Part shown: one piece after another, positions 1-7,642 of the stretch | Position numbering within the stretch: position 1 is the first letter of the stretch | Layout: every line of letters begins with the position of its first letter | Assembly (NCBI GenBank): GCA_035471805.1 | Contig: DATIPS010000010.1 | Span: 1 to 64,000 of the forward strand | Reading direction: 5' to 3' | Length of the DNA stretch: 64,000 nt | From: Acidimicrobiia bacterium | Lineage (GTDB): Bacteria; Actinomycetota; Acidimicrobiia; Spongiisociales; JAHEDJ01 | Position numbers and translations under genes: made by a program | Notes under the pieces: model-generated | What the model was told of the DNA's origin: nothing | The model's database searches: none | Seen by the model: only the letters and a program-made list of their open reading frames with translations

Positions 1-123
1 CGGGCGATCAAACCCAACCGATCCGAGATGGTGGCGAAGGTGCTGGGGTTCATCGGCCTCGCCGGTGCGATCGTATTCGGTTTGATCCGTGCCCTCTCAG
101 ACGCAATCGACATCATCCGCTAA
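1..123 (+). CDS. C-terminal end of a small membrane protein (partial)
   Basis: The frame is open from the first base and ends at TAA 121-123, giving 40 residues. It has one hydrophobic stretch (about residues 13-28, VLGFIGLAGAIVFGLI) followed by a short charged tail ending in DIIR. This looks like the end of a small protein with a C-terminal transmembrane helix. The rest lies outside the window and I do not recognise it. It sits on the element side of the recombinase remnant, so it may be part of the same integrated element; that is inference. Confidence 0.45.
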   Translation, partial: RAIKPNRSEMVAKVLGFIGLAGAIVFGLIRALSDAIDIIR

Positions 124-127
124 CACG

Positions 128-687
128 ATGACTGTCGCCCAGCTTCACAAGTGCGCCGATCAGGGTGTCGACGTGATCGAAGAGATCGGCACTCTGCGAC
201 TGGCAGGGAACGAGGTGCAAGGGAGGCTCCTGTTCGGACCACCGAAGACAACTCGTTCCATCCGGAGCGTGACGATGCCCAAGGCACTCAAAGATGAACT
301 CGCGGCCCACATGTCGATGTTCCCGCCTGGCGACGATAGGTTGGTATCCACCGCACATGCAGGAAGACCGCTCCGGCGCAACTACTTCCGGCGGCGAGTG
401 TGGATTCCAGCCGTGACTCAACCAGTTGGTCGGTCCTTCACCTTCACGGACTAAGACACAGTCATGCTGCCCTGCTCATCGCTGCCGGACAGCATCCAAA
501 ACTCATCCAGGAGCGTTTGGGACATGCGTCGATCAGGACAACCCTCGATGTCTATGGTCACCTATTCGACGGCATCGACCAGGCTGCCGCCGACGCTATC
601 GACAATGCTCTAACGGCGGAGCGTGTGGGGTTGGCTCTGCATCCAGGGTCTTGCAGCAGGACCAACGACACAGAAAACCCCCAGTGA
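128..687 (+). pseudogene. tyrosine recombinase/phage integrase remnant, frameshifted and N-terminally truncated
   Basis: The first part (ATG 128 to TAA 452-454) reads GRLLFGPPKTTRSIRSVTMP, the beta-hairpin region of the integrase catalytic domain with its conserved Lys. The frame then breaks. Reading continues in the +1-related frame with HGLRHSHAALLIAAG and LGHASIRTTLDVYGHL to the stop at 685-687, which carries the Arg-His-x-x-His box and the Tyr nucleophile region. Losing one base near 446 explains the break: restoring it gives FTFHGLRHSH. The N-terminal SAM-like core-binding domain is absent. The 3' end lies 16 bp from the 3' end of tRNA-Val, the usual place for an integrase that targets a tRNA gene. 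A sequencing or assembly error in place of a true deletion cannot be excluded. Confidence 0.8.
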
Positions 688-700
688 CCTGGGGGTTTTC
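673..700. terminator. bidirectional intrinsic terminator
   Basis: A perfect 12-bp inverted repeat (GAAAACCCCCAG / CTGGGGGTTTTC) has a 4-nt loop TGAC. The T-run at either end makes it usable in both directions. It closes the leftward tRNA operon just after tRNA-Val and overlaps the last codons of the integrase remnant. Confidence 0.8.
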
Positions 701-703
701 TTG

Positions 704-775
704 TGGGCCCTGAAGGATTTGAACCTTCGACCTCTTCCGCGTCAGGGAAGCGCTCTCCCCCTGAGCTAAGGGCCC
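704..775 (-). tRNA. tRNA-Val (GAC)
   Basis: The minus strand folds into a full cloverleaf: acceptor GGGCCCT pairing with AGGGCCC, D-arm GCTC/GAGC, anticodon stem CTTCC/GGAAG with loop CTGACGC (anticodon GAC), T-arm GAAGG-TTCAAAT-CCTTC, discriminator A. CCA is not encoded. It is the last tRNA of the Gly-Cys-Val operon, followed by the hairpin at 673-700, and its 3' end abuts the integrase remnant. Confidence 0.95.
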
Positions 776-802
776 TCGGGAGTGACAAGTGTAATCCACT
801 CG

Positions 803-874
803 AGGCGACGACCGGAATCGAACCGGTGTACCGGGTTTTGCAGACCCGTGCCTAAACCACTCGGCCACGTCGCC
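803..874 (-). tRNA. tRNA-Cys (GCA)
   Basis: Cloverleaf on the minus strand: acceptor GGCGACG/CGTCGCC, anticodon stem CGGGT/ACCCG with loop CTGCAAA (anticodon GCA), T-arm CCGGTTCGATTCCGG. The discriminator is U, as expected for tRNA-Cys. CCA is not encoded. Middle gene of the leftward tRNA operon. Confidence 0.95.
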
Positions 875-908
875 GCAATCAGCGAGGGCGACCGGGGCCG
901 CCCTCTCG

Positions 909-981
909 AGCGGAAGACGGGGCTCGAACCCGCGACCTCAACCTTGGCAAGGTTGCGCTCTACCAGCTGAGCTACTTCCGC
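909..981 (-). tRNA. tRNA-Gly (GCC)
   Basis: Cloverleaf on the minus strand: acceptor GCGGAAG/CTTCCGC, D-arm GCTC/GAGC, anticodon stem CAACC/GGTTG with loop TTGCCAA (anticodon GCC), T-arm GCGGG-TTCGAGC-CCCGT, discriminator U. CCA is not encoded. First gene of the Gly-Cys-Val tRNA operon. Confidence 0.95.
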
Positions 982-1022
982 GTGCCCGGCATTGTAACCC
1001 GACGCCGACCGCTGGCCCAACG

Positions 1023-1451
1023 TCAGTGACCGGTCGAGCCGAATCCCCCGTCGCCGCGGCTTGAGTCGGGTAGCTCATCCACCTCGACCCAATCCTGTAC
1101 TGCGACGGCGACGACAACCAGCTGGGCGATCCGCTCACCCCGGGCGACCTCCACCGTCTCGTCTCCATGGTTGATGAGAATCACTTTGACCTCGCCGCGG
1201 TAGCCGGAGTCGATGAGGCCGGGCCCGTTTACCACTCCGAAACCGTGCCGATCAGCCAAACCACTGCGAGGCACCACCAGTCCTGCGAACCCTGCGGGAA
1301 CCGCTACTGCAACACCGGTAGGTATCAGTTCCCGCCGGCCGGGATCCAATCGGAAGTCAATCCGGGCATATAGATCTACTCCCCCGTCCCCCTCATGTGA
1401 ATGGCGGGGCGTAGGTAGTTCCGGATCGAGCTTCAGGAAACTAATCTTCAT
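1023..1451 (-). CDS. dut: dUTP diphosphatase
   Basis: 142 residues, the usual length of trimeric dUTPases. The enzyme hydrolyses dUTP to dUMP and pyrophosphate, which keeps uracil out of DNA and feeds dTMP synthesis. All five signature motifs are present in order: DGGVDLYA (motif 1), VPRSGLA (2), GLIDSGYRGE (3, with the catalytic Asp and substrate-gating Tyr region), RGERIAQLV (4) and the C-terminal RGDGGFGSTGH lid (5). Start ATG 1449-1451 begins MKISFLKLD. The frame stays open upstream, but that sequence shows no family similarity and overlaps the divergent gene at 1508. Cytosolic; transcribed alone next to the tRNA operon. Confidence 0.95.
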   Translation of the reverse strand: MKISFLKLDPELPTPRHSHEGDGGVDLYARIDFRLDPGRRELIPTGVAVAVPAGFAGLVVPRSGLADRHGFGVVNGPGLIDSGYRGEVKVILINHGDETVEVARGERIAQLVVVAVAVQDWVEVDELPDSSRGDGGFGSTGH

Positions 1452-1507
1452 GGCGATAACAAGGTTCGTGGGGCTTTCAGACGGGTGGAGAGTCATGGAG
1501 AGTCCAC

Positions 1508-2977
1508 GTGCCACAAGGGTACTGCAAAGAATGCCGAGCACATGTAACGATCCGGGACGGCGCCTGCCTGCTCGGACATTCTGTCGACCCGGCCACCATC
1601 GTCGCCGGGAGCGGTCGTCATAGAGCTCCGCGCTCTCGCAGTTTGAATCACAGCCAGTTGGTGGCTCCGCGCGGCGCCGTCGGGGTCGACTTGCTTCCGT
1701 CCCAACAAGACGGAGAACCATCTCAGCCGCGACCCCCACGCATCAACGGGCGCAAGATCGAACCACAACCCCATCCGAGCGAGACTCCCGCACCGGCACC
1801 AGCGGATCCCGTCCACACGCCGCAACCACTCCAGCGTCCGCTACTCGGCAGAAGCAAGATGCCGATGCTCGAACTACTGGGCTTTGCAGATCCCGACGAT
1901 CACTCGGCCGTATCACTAGTCGAACCGCCAACAACGCCGTTGATTGCCCGGCCTCCGTCACGGAGCAACGGCGACAGACGCCCCATCGCGCAATCGACAG
2001 TCCAGATTCCCAAACCCGGCCCTCGACTCGCCGACGTCCACCGGGGAGAGAGCACGGAAAACACCGGGGTCCTGGTAGCTCGTCTTTGGGAAGCCACCCG
2101 GGAGAATCCACCACTCGGCGACGACTGGAAACCAACCCAGGCCGTCGAAGCGCCGAACCGCTCCTACCGGTGGTCGTGGATCTCCGCGGCCCTGGCGTTG
2201 ACCGTGACGGTCGCTCTGCTGGCTGTCGCCGCATACCGCCTGCCGATCAACCAGGCAAGCGCACTCAGAGACAACCTGACCAACAGTTACCTATCCCTCG
2301 ACGCCGCCGCCGACCGAATCCCGGGAGTCGCGGACCTCATTCTGAACCCCGATACGACTTCGAGCCAGTTCGCAGAGGCCGCTGTACCGCTTCTCGCGCT
2401 CTCGGAGGCGGCCAACTCCGCGTACGCAAGCACTACTGCAGACACGATCGGTGACCTCCCCTTCGTCTCCAAGGAGCCACTCGAGGCGCTCGAACCGGCG
2501 GAGTCGAGCCTCCAAAGAGCTGCAGACGAGGCCCTGGCAATCCACGAACGGATCGGAGACATCCTCGACTACCGGATCCTCCTCGAACGCGCCCTGGTGC
2601 TCCCATCGTTGCTGCCCGTTCAGGCTTCAGATGCGCAAATCTCCGACATCGGCGTCGGCCTCAGCGACACACTCGCGGAGACGACCGAAGTACTGCTTCA
2701 GTTGCCCCGAGACGAGATACTCGCCGCTCACCGGCTACAACTCGAGAAGGGTTTCGCCGAAATGAGCATCCACGTGGCCGACTATCTCGCCGCCCTCAGA
2801 TCGGAGAACTCCTTCGCAGCGTCGCGCATCGCGGCTGAAATGCGCTCCACTGCGGAGATCACGAAATCGATCGATACGACCCTGACCAGCTTCGAGACAT
2901 GGCTACTCGACGCAACCGACAGGCTCGAACAACAGCTGGGAGCTGCCGCGCTGACCCTTCAGACCACCGGGTCCTGA
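1508..2977 (+). CDS. zinc-ribbon, single-TM protein of unknown function
   Basis: 489 residues from GTG 1508. The N-terminus has a compact zinc-ribbon-like cluster (CKEC at about residues 6-9, then C and GH at about 20-24). A long Pro/Arg-rich, probably disordered region follows, then one transmembrane helix near residue 225 (SAALALTVTVALLAVAAYRL). The extracytoplasmic Ala/Leu-rich helical domain of about 240 residues has no motif I recognise. The order suggests a cytosolic metal-binding head and an outside helical sensor or scaffold domain. It diverges from dut and its last 19 bp overlap the end of nrdR tail-to-tail. Function unknown. Confidence 0.7.
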   Translation: MPQGYCKECRAHVTIRDGACLLGHSVDPATIVAGSGRHRAPRSRSLNHSQLVAPRGAVGVDLLPSQQDGEPSQPRPPRINGRKIEPQPHPSETPAPAPADPVHTPQPLQRPLLGRSKMPMLELLGFADPDDHSAVSLVEPPTTPLIARPPSRSNGDRRPIAQSTVQIPKPGPRLADVHRGESTENTGVLVARLWEATRENPPLGDDWKPTQAVEAPNRSYRWSWISAALALTVTVALLAVAAYRLPINQASALRDNLTNSYLSLDAAADRIPGVADLILNPDTTSSQFAEAAVPLLALSEAANSAYASTTADTIGDLPFVSKEPLEALEPAESSLQRAADEALAIHERIGDILDYRILLERALVLPSLLPVQASDAQISDIGVGLSDTLAETTEVLLQLPRDEILAAHRLQLEKGFAEMSIHVADYLAALRSENSFAASRIAAEMRSTAEITKSIDTTLTSFETWLLDATDRLEQQLGAAALTLQTTGS

Positions 2978-3438
2978 GCACCGGCGTCAACTGCCGAATC
3001 CTCGAGAGCGGCCATCTCGCGCTCGAAATCCTGGGCGCCCTGAAACTCCTTGTACACCGAGGCGAAGCGCAGGTAGGCGACCTCGTCGATCTCGCGCAGG
3101 CGGCCGAGCACCTGACGCCCGATCTCGTCGGAAGACACCACTGTTCCGATCGCTCTCAGTTCCGCCTCGATCGTGTCCACGAGTTCGGCGAGTGTGCCGG
3201 TTCCTACCGGGCGATCGGCGAGCGCATTCTCGAGACCGCGCTGAAGCTTGTCCGTGCGAAATGGTTCGGTACGTCCCGATCGCTTGCTGACCATCAACAG
3301 CGACTCGGTGCGCTCGTAAGTCGTGAATCTGTCGCTGCAGGATTCGCATTCTCGCCGGCGCCGGATCGCTCGACCCTGTTCGGCCGGTCGGCTGTCGACA
3401 ACTCGCGTGTCGCCTGATCCGCAGAATGGACAATGCAT
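2959..3438 (-). CDS. nrdR: transcriptional repressor NrdR
   Basis: 159 residues starting at MHCPFCG. The N-terminal zinc ribbon has CPFC (residues 3-6) and CESC (about 31-34), followed by DRFTTYER and the ATP-cone (roughly 49-139: RTEPFRTDKLQRGL, YLRFASVYKEF). NrdR senses ATP/dATP and represses ribonucleotide reductase genes through NrdR boxes. ATG 3436-3438 is chosen because the Zn-ribbon of the family begins directly at MHCPFC. It lies 43 bp downstream of the LysM gene on the same strand, beside lexA, an arrangement common in Actinobacteria. Confidence 0.95.
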   Translation of the reverse strand: MHCPFCGSGDTRVVDSRPAEQGRAIRRRRECESCSDRFTTYERTESLLMVSKRSGRTEPFRTDKLQRGLENALADRPVGTGTLAELVDTIEAELRAIGTVVSSDEIGRQVLGRLREIDEVAYLRFASVYKEFQGAQDFEREMAALEDSAVDAGAQDPVV

Positions 3439-3481
3439 CAACGGCAGGCTACTACCGACCACCGGACCCGCCGGCACTGCC

Positions 3482-3769
3482 CTAGCCGTCGATCAATGGA
3501 ATGATCAGGCGGTCACCCGGAAAGATCTTGCTGCCGTCGAGTGAGTTCATCGCCTTGATGTCGTCGACCGTGTCGCGCACATCGGCTCCGTCTGCGGTGT
3601 GGTCGCCTGCGATCTTCCAGAGAGTCTCGCCGGATCTCACCGTATGCTCCTGTGTCAGAGCAACGTCGTCACCTGCATCGACTTGCCCGGCGAGCAGGAG
3701 GAACAGGGCACAAACGGCCACAGTAAGGAGAACCACGACCCTCAGAAGGGCGTTGGAGCGGACCGTCAT
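3482..3769 (-). CDS. LysM-domain membrane protein, likely SOS cell-division suppressor (YneA/DivS-like)
   Basis: 95 residues. An N-terminal hydrophobic anchor (about residues 9-27, LRVVVLLTVAVCALFLLLAG) is followed by one LysM domain (about 43-92: HTVRSGETLWKIA ... FPGDRLIIPL) that should bind peptidoglycan. The gene is divergent from lexA and the shared region holds four SOS boxes. Small LysM proteins next to lexA (YneA in Bacillus, DivS in corynebacteria) halt division during DNA damage. The domain structure and SOS boxes are seen; the suppressor role is inferred from family and position. Confidence 0.75.
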   Translation of the reverse strand: MTVRSNALLRVVVLLTVAVCALFLLLAGQVDAGDDVALTQEHTVRSGETLWKIAGDHTADGADVRDTVDDIKAMNSLDGSKIFPGDRLIIPLIDG

Positions 3770-3858
3770 GACCTGTTACCTCCTTCTCGCTTGGTAGTGA
3801 ACCCGGTTCGGTATTCAGAGTACGAAAGGTGTGTGACAGAAAACCGACCCAGACCATT

Positions 3859-3872
3859 CGAACGTCTGTTCG
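3859..3872. promoter_or_regulatory. SOS (LexA) box 1
   Basis: CGAACGTCTGTTCG, a perfect CGAAC-N4-GTTCG palindrome of the actinobacterial SOS-box type, 87 bp upstream of the LysM gene start. Confidence 0.85.
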
Positions 3873-3882
3873 GTAGCCTAGG

Positions 3883-3896
3883 CGAACAGACGTTCG
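3883..3896. promoter_or_regulatory. SOS (LexA) box 2
   Basis: CGAACAGACGTTCG fits CGAAC-N4-GTTCG. It is 24 bp (about two helical turns) centre-to-centre from box 1, so LexA dimers could sit on the same face. Confidence 0.85.
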
Positions 3897-3906
3897 GGGT
3901 CAAGCA

Positions 3907-3920
3907 CGAACATATGTTTG
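3907..3920. promoter_or_regulatory. SOS (LexA) box 3
   Basis: CGAACATATGTTTG, one mismatch to the palindrome. Again 24 bp from the previous box, continuing the regular spacing. Confidence 0.75.
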
Positions 3921-3947
3921 ATTAGATCGGCGAGACGGAGTAGATTC

Positions 3948-3961
3948 GGAACATACGTTCG
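3948..3961. promoter_or_regulatory. SOS (LexA) box 4
   Basis: GGAACATACGTTCG, one mismatch. It ends 13 bp before the lexA start codon at 3975 and abuts its ribosome-binding site, well placed for autorepression of lexA. Confidence 0.8.
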
Positions 3962-3974
3962 AGAAAGGGTGGCC

Positions 3975-4595
3975 GTGGACGAACTGAGTATGCGCCAGCA
4001 GGAGATCCTGGATCTCATTGGGCAGACCGTGCAGGACCGCGGGTACCCGCCTTCGGTTCGGGAGATCGGTGACTCTCTCGGCCTGCGATCGCCTTCTACG
4101 GTCCACAGCCATCTTTCGACGCTGGTTCGCCTCGGTTACCTGCGCCGCGATCCTACGAAGCCGCGCGCCATTGAAGTCGTGGATCGTTCGGAGTCGCCGA
4201 AGCGCTCGAACGCTCCCACCCGCGACGTGCCCCTCGTCGGACGTATTGCAGCCGGCTCGCCGATTCTCGCCGAAGAAGACATCGAAGAGGTCTTTCCACT
4301 CCCCCAGCAGCTCGTTGGGTCCGGACCGGTAATCATGCTCGAGGTGCGCGGTGATTCGATGATCAACGCCGGCATCCTCAATGGGGACTACGTGGTAGTC
4401 AGACGACAGGACGACGCTCTGGACGGCGAAATAGTCGCCGCGCTGGTCGACGACGAAGCCACAGTCAAACGGCTGGAACGCCGAAACGGGACCGTCCTAC
4501 TCCACTCTGAGAATCCGGCATACCAGCCGATGGTGTTCGAAGACGGCGTGAGCCTCGTGGGGAAGGTTGTTTCGGTTCTCAGGTCTGTCAGGTAG
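3975..4595 (+). CDS. lexA: SOS repressor LexA
   Basis: 206 residues from GTG 3975, chosen because AGAAAGG lies 6 nt upstream and the family begins at VDELSMRQQEIL. The N-terminal winged helix-turn-helix has RGYPPSVREIGDSLGL and SPSTVHSHL (about residues 22-50). The S24 peptidase domain carries the Ala-Gly self-cleavage site (GRIAAGSP), catalytic Ser in RGDSMI and catalytic Lys in ATVKRL. RecA-stimulated autocleavage derepresses the SOS regulon. Regulated by the boxes at 3859-3961. It converges on dapF with 2 bp between stop codons. Confidence 0.96.
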   Translation: MDELSMRQQEILDLIGQTVQDRGYPPSVREIGDSLGLRSPSTVHSHLSTLVRLGYLRRDPTKPRAIEVVDRSESPKRSNAPTRDVPLVGRIAAGSPILAEEDIEEVFPLPQQLVGSGPVIMLEVRGDSMINAGILNGDYVVVRRQDDALDGEIVAALVDDEATVKRLERRNGTVLLHSENPAYQPMVFEDGVSLVGKVVSVLRSVR

Positions 4596-4597
4596 CA

Positions 4598-5359
4598 CTA
4601 CCCGGCGGTCCATACACCCGAGTAGACGGTCGTTGCCGGACCGGTGATCCATGCCACTCCGTTCGATATCTCCACGTCGAGCAGGCCGCCCGGCAAGCGC
4701 ACCGTCGCAACAGACGCCGATCGACCGGTAGCTGCGGCAGCCGCCACCACCGCGGCTGCACCCGTTCCGCAGGCAAGCGTCTCTCCGACGCCCCGCTCCC
4801 AGACTCGCATAGCGATGGAGTCAGAGGACAGGGCGGCTCCGAATTCAACGTTGGCGCCACCCGGAAAGGCGGCATTGTGCTCGAGCCTCGAGCCGACACC
4901 CTCTACATCCGATGCGGCCGGGTCCTCGACGAAGATCACGGCGTGCGGATTGCCGACGTTCACGCTGCGCACTGCGTAACCATCGATCATCTCATCACGG
5001 GCGGCCACCTCAACCGGCCCCAGCTCGACCCGGATAAGGTCCGGAGTGAGCACCGAGACGCGACGGGGGCCGACGGCGGTCTCGACGACGAAATCCGGCC
5101 CATCGACGAGTCCGAGGTCCACGGCACGACGGGCAACACAACGTAAACCGTTCCCACACATTTCAGCCGGGCTTCCGTCGGCGTTCATGTACTCCATCTT
5201 CACGCGCGCCGGTCCCAAAGGAGACACGATCAGTACGCCATCCGCGCCGACCCCGCGTCGCCGGTCGCACAAGGCGGCAACCGTCTCCGAATCCAGTACT
5301 ACGGGCCCGTCGAGCATCACGAAGTCGTTGCCCAGACCCTCCATCTTGGTGAACTCCAT
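4598..5359 (-). CDS. dapF: diaminopimelate epimerase
   Basis: 253 residues from ATG 5357-5359 (MEFTKMEGLGNDFVMLDG, the conserved family start). It interconverts LL- and meso-diaminopimelate for lysine and peptidoglycan synthesis. Both catalytic cysteines are in family context: EMCGNGLRC (first half) and LACGTGAAA (second half); the substrate loop GNPHAVIFV is present. It follows miaA on the same strand with 2 bp between the miaA stop and this start, so the two are translationally linked. dapA (26852) and dapB (33010) are elsewhere in the window. Confidence 0.95.
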   Translation of the reverse strand: MEFTKMEGLGNDFVMLDGPVVLDSETVAALCDRRRGVGADGVLIVSPLGPARVKMEYMNADGSPAEMCGNGLRCVARRAVDLGLVDGPDFVVETAVGPRRVSVLTPDLIRVELGPVEVAARDEMIDGYAVRSVNVGNPHAVIFVEDPAASDVEGVGSRLEHNAAFPGGANVEFGAALSSDSIAMRVWERGVGETLACGTGAAAVVAAAAATGRSASVATVRLPGGLLDVEISNGVAWITGPATTVYSGVWTAG

Positions 5360-5361
5360 GC

Positions 5362-6240
5362 TCAACCCCTCATCGCCTGAACCGCCATCTGCCACCGCTC
5401 CTCCGAGTTCTCGGACCACGGTAACCAGGTCAGCCGTGGATCCCGGCGAAAGAAGGTCCGCTGTCGCTTCGCCAGTGCCAGCGTTGCCCGCCGGGCGCTT
5501 TCGACTCCTTCTCGCAGGCTCAACTCACCTGCGACAACCGGGAGGAGCTGTTTGTAGCCCACTGCCTGCCGGGCCGTGCGCCCCAGGTCGTTCGCCAGTC
5601 GGGCAACCTCCGCCTCCAGACCCTCGGCCAACATGGAGTCCAGCCGACCAACGACCCGGTCGGGCAGCTTCTCACCGGGATCAAATGCAATCGCTTTGAA
5701 CGAATAGAGAGGCTCGTACTCGATGAGCCGCCGCTGCTCCTCGGTGGCGGCCCGCTCGCTCGGCGTCTCTCCGGTCAGTGCGGCGATCTCCAACGCTCTC
5801 GTTACGCGGCGAGGGTTCGAGAGGTCGATGTGGTCGCCGGCCTCGGGATCGAGCCGGCGAAGTCGGGCCATGCCCTCCTGTTCGGACAGGTCCTCGAGCC
5901 GGGTGCGGGTTTCCGCATCATGAGGACGAAACTGCATGGGATCGACCAGCGCACGGAAGTGAAGGCCCGAGCCGCCGACAATGACCAGCGGACGGGTTGC
6001 CGACTCCATCACGCTGCGGCCCATCCGTTGAAAATCCGCCACGCTGAACGACTCGGACGGATCGACCAGATCGATCCCGTGATGCCGTACCCGGGCACGG
6101 TCCTCTCGGTCGGGTTTCGCCGTGCCGATGTCCATGCGCCGGTAGACCTGCATGGAATCGACAGAAATGATCTCCGCCGCCATCTCCTCAGCCAGCCGGA
6201 TCGCTGTTTCAGACTTGCCCGACGCGGTGGGCCCGAGCAC
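5362..6240 (-). CDS. miaA: tRNA dimethylallyltransferase MiaA
   Basis: 292 residues from GTG 6240. It transfers a dimethylallyl group to N6 of A37 in tRNAs reading UNN codons; MiaB, encoded just upstream, then methylthiolates the product. The P-loop is at the start (GPTASGKSE, about residues 3-11), followed by the substrate region SVDSMQVYRRMDIGTAKP and the C-terminal family segments QAVGYKQLL and LAKRQRTFFRRD. The GTG start is only 14 nt from the miaB stop and upstream in-frame alternatives are poor. Part of miaB-miaA-dapF. Confidence 0.95.
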   Translation of the reverse strand: MLGPTASGKSETAIRLAEEMAAEIISVDSMQVYRRMDIGTAKPDREDRARVRHHGIDLVDPSESFSVADFQRMGRSVMESATRPLVIVGGSGLHFRALVDPMQFRPHDAETRTRLEDLSEQEGMARLRRLDPEAGDHIDLSNPRRVTRALEIAALTGETPSERAATEEQRRLIEYEPLYSFKAIAFDPGEKLPDRVVGRLDSMLAEGLEAEVARLANDLGRTARQAVGYKQLLPVVAGELSLREGVESARRATLALAKRQRTFFRRDPRLTWLPWSENSEERWQMAVQAMRG

Positions 6241-6254
6241 GGCAAAGATCTCGA

Positions 6255-7637
6255 TCAGGTCAGGCTCCCCAACAGATGGTGTTTCGCCGCAGCTGTGATA
6301 TCGACTTCGAAGAATGATCCGGGCGCGAACTCGCCCGCCACGTGGACGACCCGACCGCCCCTGGTGCGCGTCGTGGCTACCGATGCATCCTTCTTCGACG
6401 GGCCTTCGGCCAGGACCTCGACCCGCTTGCCCAGTTGCGCCTGATTGAGTTCCACAGAGATCCCGGATTGGATTTCCAGCAGCCGGTCGAACCTGTCCTG
6501 GGCAACCTCCTGGTCCACGAACTCATCGACGCGAAGAGCAGCCTCGGTACCCGGACGCGGCGAAAACAAGAACATGAAGGCCTGATCGAATCGCGCTTCT
6601 CGGACAACATCGAGGGTCATCTCGAAATCCTCATCCGTCTCACCGGGGAACCCGACGATGATGTCGGTCGACACTGTGAGATCCGGGATGATCCGGCGAG
6701 CGAGCTCGAGGCGCGACATATACCGCTCGACGTTGTATCCCCGGTGCATCGCGGCCAGCACTCTGGGGCTGCCCGATTGCAGCGGCAGATGAAGTTGCTC
6801 ACAGACCGCCTCGGTCTCTGCCATGGCCAGCGCGACATCCTCGCGGAAGTCTGCCGGATGGGGACTGGTGAACCGGATCCGGCGTATGCCCTCCACCTCC
6901 CCGACCCGACGCAGCAACTCGGCGAAGATAGGGCGCCGGCGACCATCGATCGCCAGGTCGCGACCATACGTGTTGACGTTCTGGCCGAGCAAGGTGACTT
7001 CCACGACACCGTCCGCGGCCAGACGTTCGACCTCCCGTACGATGTCACCGGGTCGCCGGCTGATCTCGATACCTCGCACGGCGGGCACGATGCAGAAGGT
7101 ACAGGTGTTGTTGCATCCAACCTGGATAGTCACCCAGGCAGAGTGCTCGAGTTCACGTCTCACCGGAAGATCCGACGGCATGCTCTGCAGTTCGTCGGCG
7201 ATCTCGGTCACCGGTCCCCATTCCTGTGCATGGTCCATCAGATCCAGAACGCGATCGAGATTGTGAGTGCCGAGCACCACATCGACCCAGGGGGCGCGTT
7301 CCCGCACAATCTCGCGGTCTTTCTGAGCCGCGCAACCGCCCACGATCAGGACCTTGCCCGGCATCTCATCCTTGAGCTGCTTGAGATGGCCGAGATGTCC
7401 GTAGAGACGGTTGTCCGCGTTCTCTCTGATCGTGCAAGTGTTGATGAACACGACGTCTGCCGACTGATAGTCGGCGACCGGCGACATCCCGTCCCTTTCG
7501 AACAACCCGGCGATGCGCTCGGAGTCGTGCTCGTTCATCTGACAGCCGAACGTGCGCAGGAAATAAGTCTTGCCCTCCCGGGTCGGAAGGCGGCGCTCCT
7601 TGCGGACTGGTTCGGCGATCAGGACGGGTTGAGTCAT
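6255..7637 (-). CDS. miaB: tRNA-2-methylthio-N6-dimethylallyladenosine synthase MiaB
   Basis: 460 residues. Radical-SAM methylthiotransferase that converts i6A37 to ms2i6A37 in tRNA. The UPF0004 N-terminal domain holds three Fe-S cysteines (FGCQMNEHDSE, NTCTIRENA, GGCAAQ). The radical-SAM domain has CNNTCTFCIVP (CxxxCxxC) and the substrate signature LHLPLQSGSPRVL. The C-terminal TRAM domain (about 385-455) binds tRNA. It precedes miaA by 14 nt and follows rny by 5 nt, so rny-miaB-miaA-dapF is probably one transcript. Confidence 0.96.
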   Translation of the reverse strand: MTQPVLIAEPVRKERRLPTREGKTYFLRTFGCQMNEHDSERIAGLFERDGMSPVADYQSADVVFINTCTIRENADNRLYGHLGHLKQLKDEMPGKVLIVGGCAAQKDREIVRERAPWVDVVLGTHNLDRVLDLMDHAQEWGPVTEIADELQSMPSDLPVRRELEHSAWVTIQVGCNNTCTFCIVPAVRGIEISRRPGDIVREVERLAADGVVEVTLLGQNVNTYGRDLAIDGRRRPIFAELLRRVGEVEGIRRIRFTSPHPADFREDVALAMAETEAVCEQLHLPLQSGSPRVLAAMHRGYNVERYMSRLELARRIIPDLTVSTDIIVGFPGETDEDFEMTLDVVREARFDQAFMFLFSPRPGTEAALRVDEFVDQEVAQDRFDRLLEIQSGISVELNQAQLGKRVEVLAEGPSKKDASVATTRTRGGRVVHVAGEFAPGSFFEVDITAAAKHHLLGSLT

Positions 7638-7642
7638 GGGGT

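Noticed and set aside
3918-3974. Longer lexA start at 3918
   Set aside because: It would put two SOS boxes inside the coding region and add residues not seen in LexA. GTG 3975 has a good Shine-Dalgarno.
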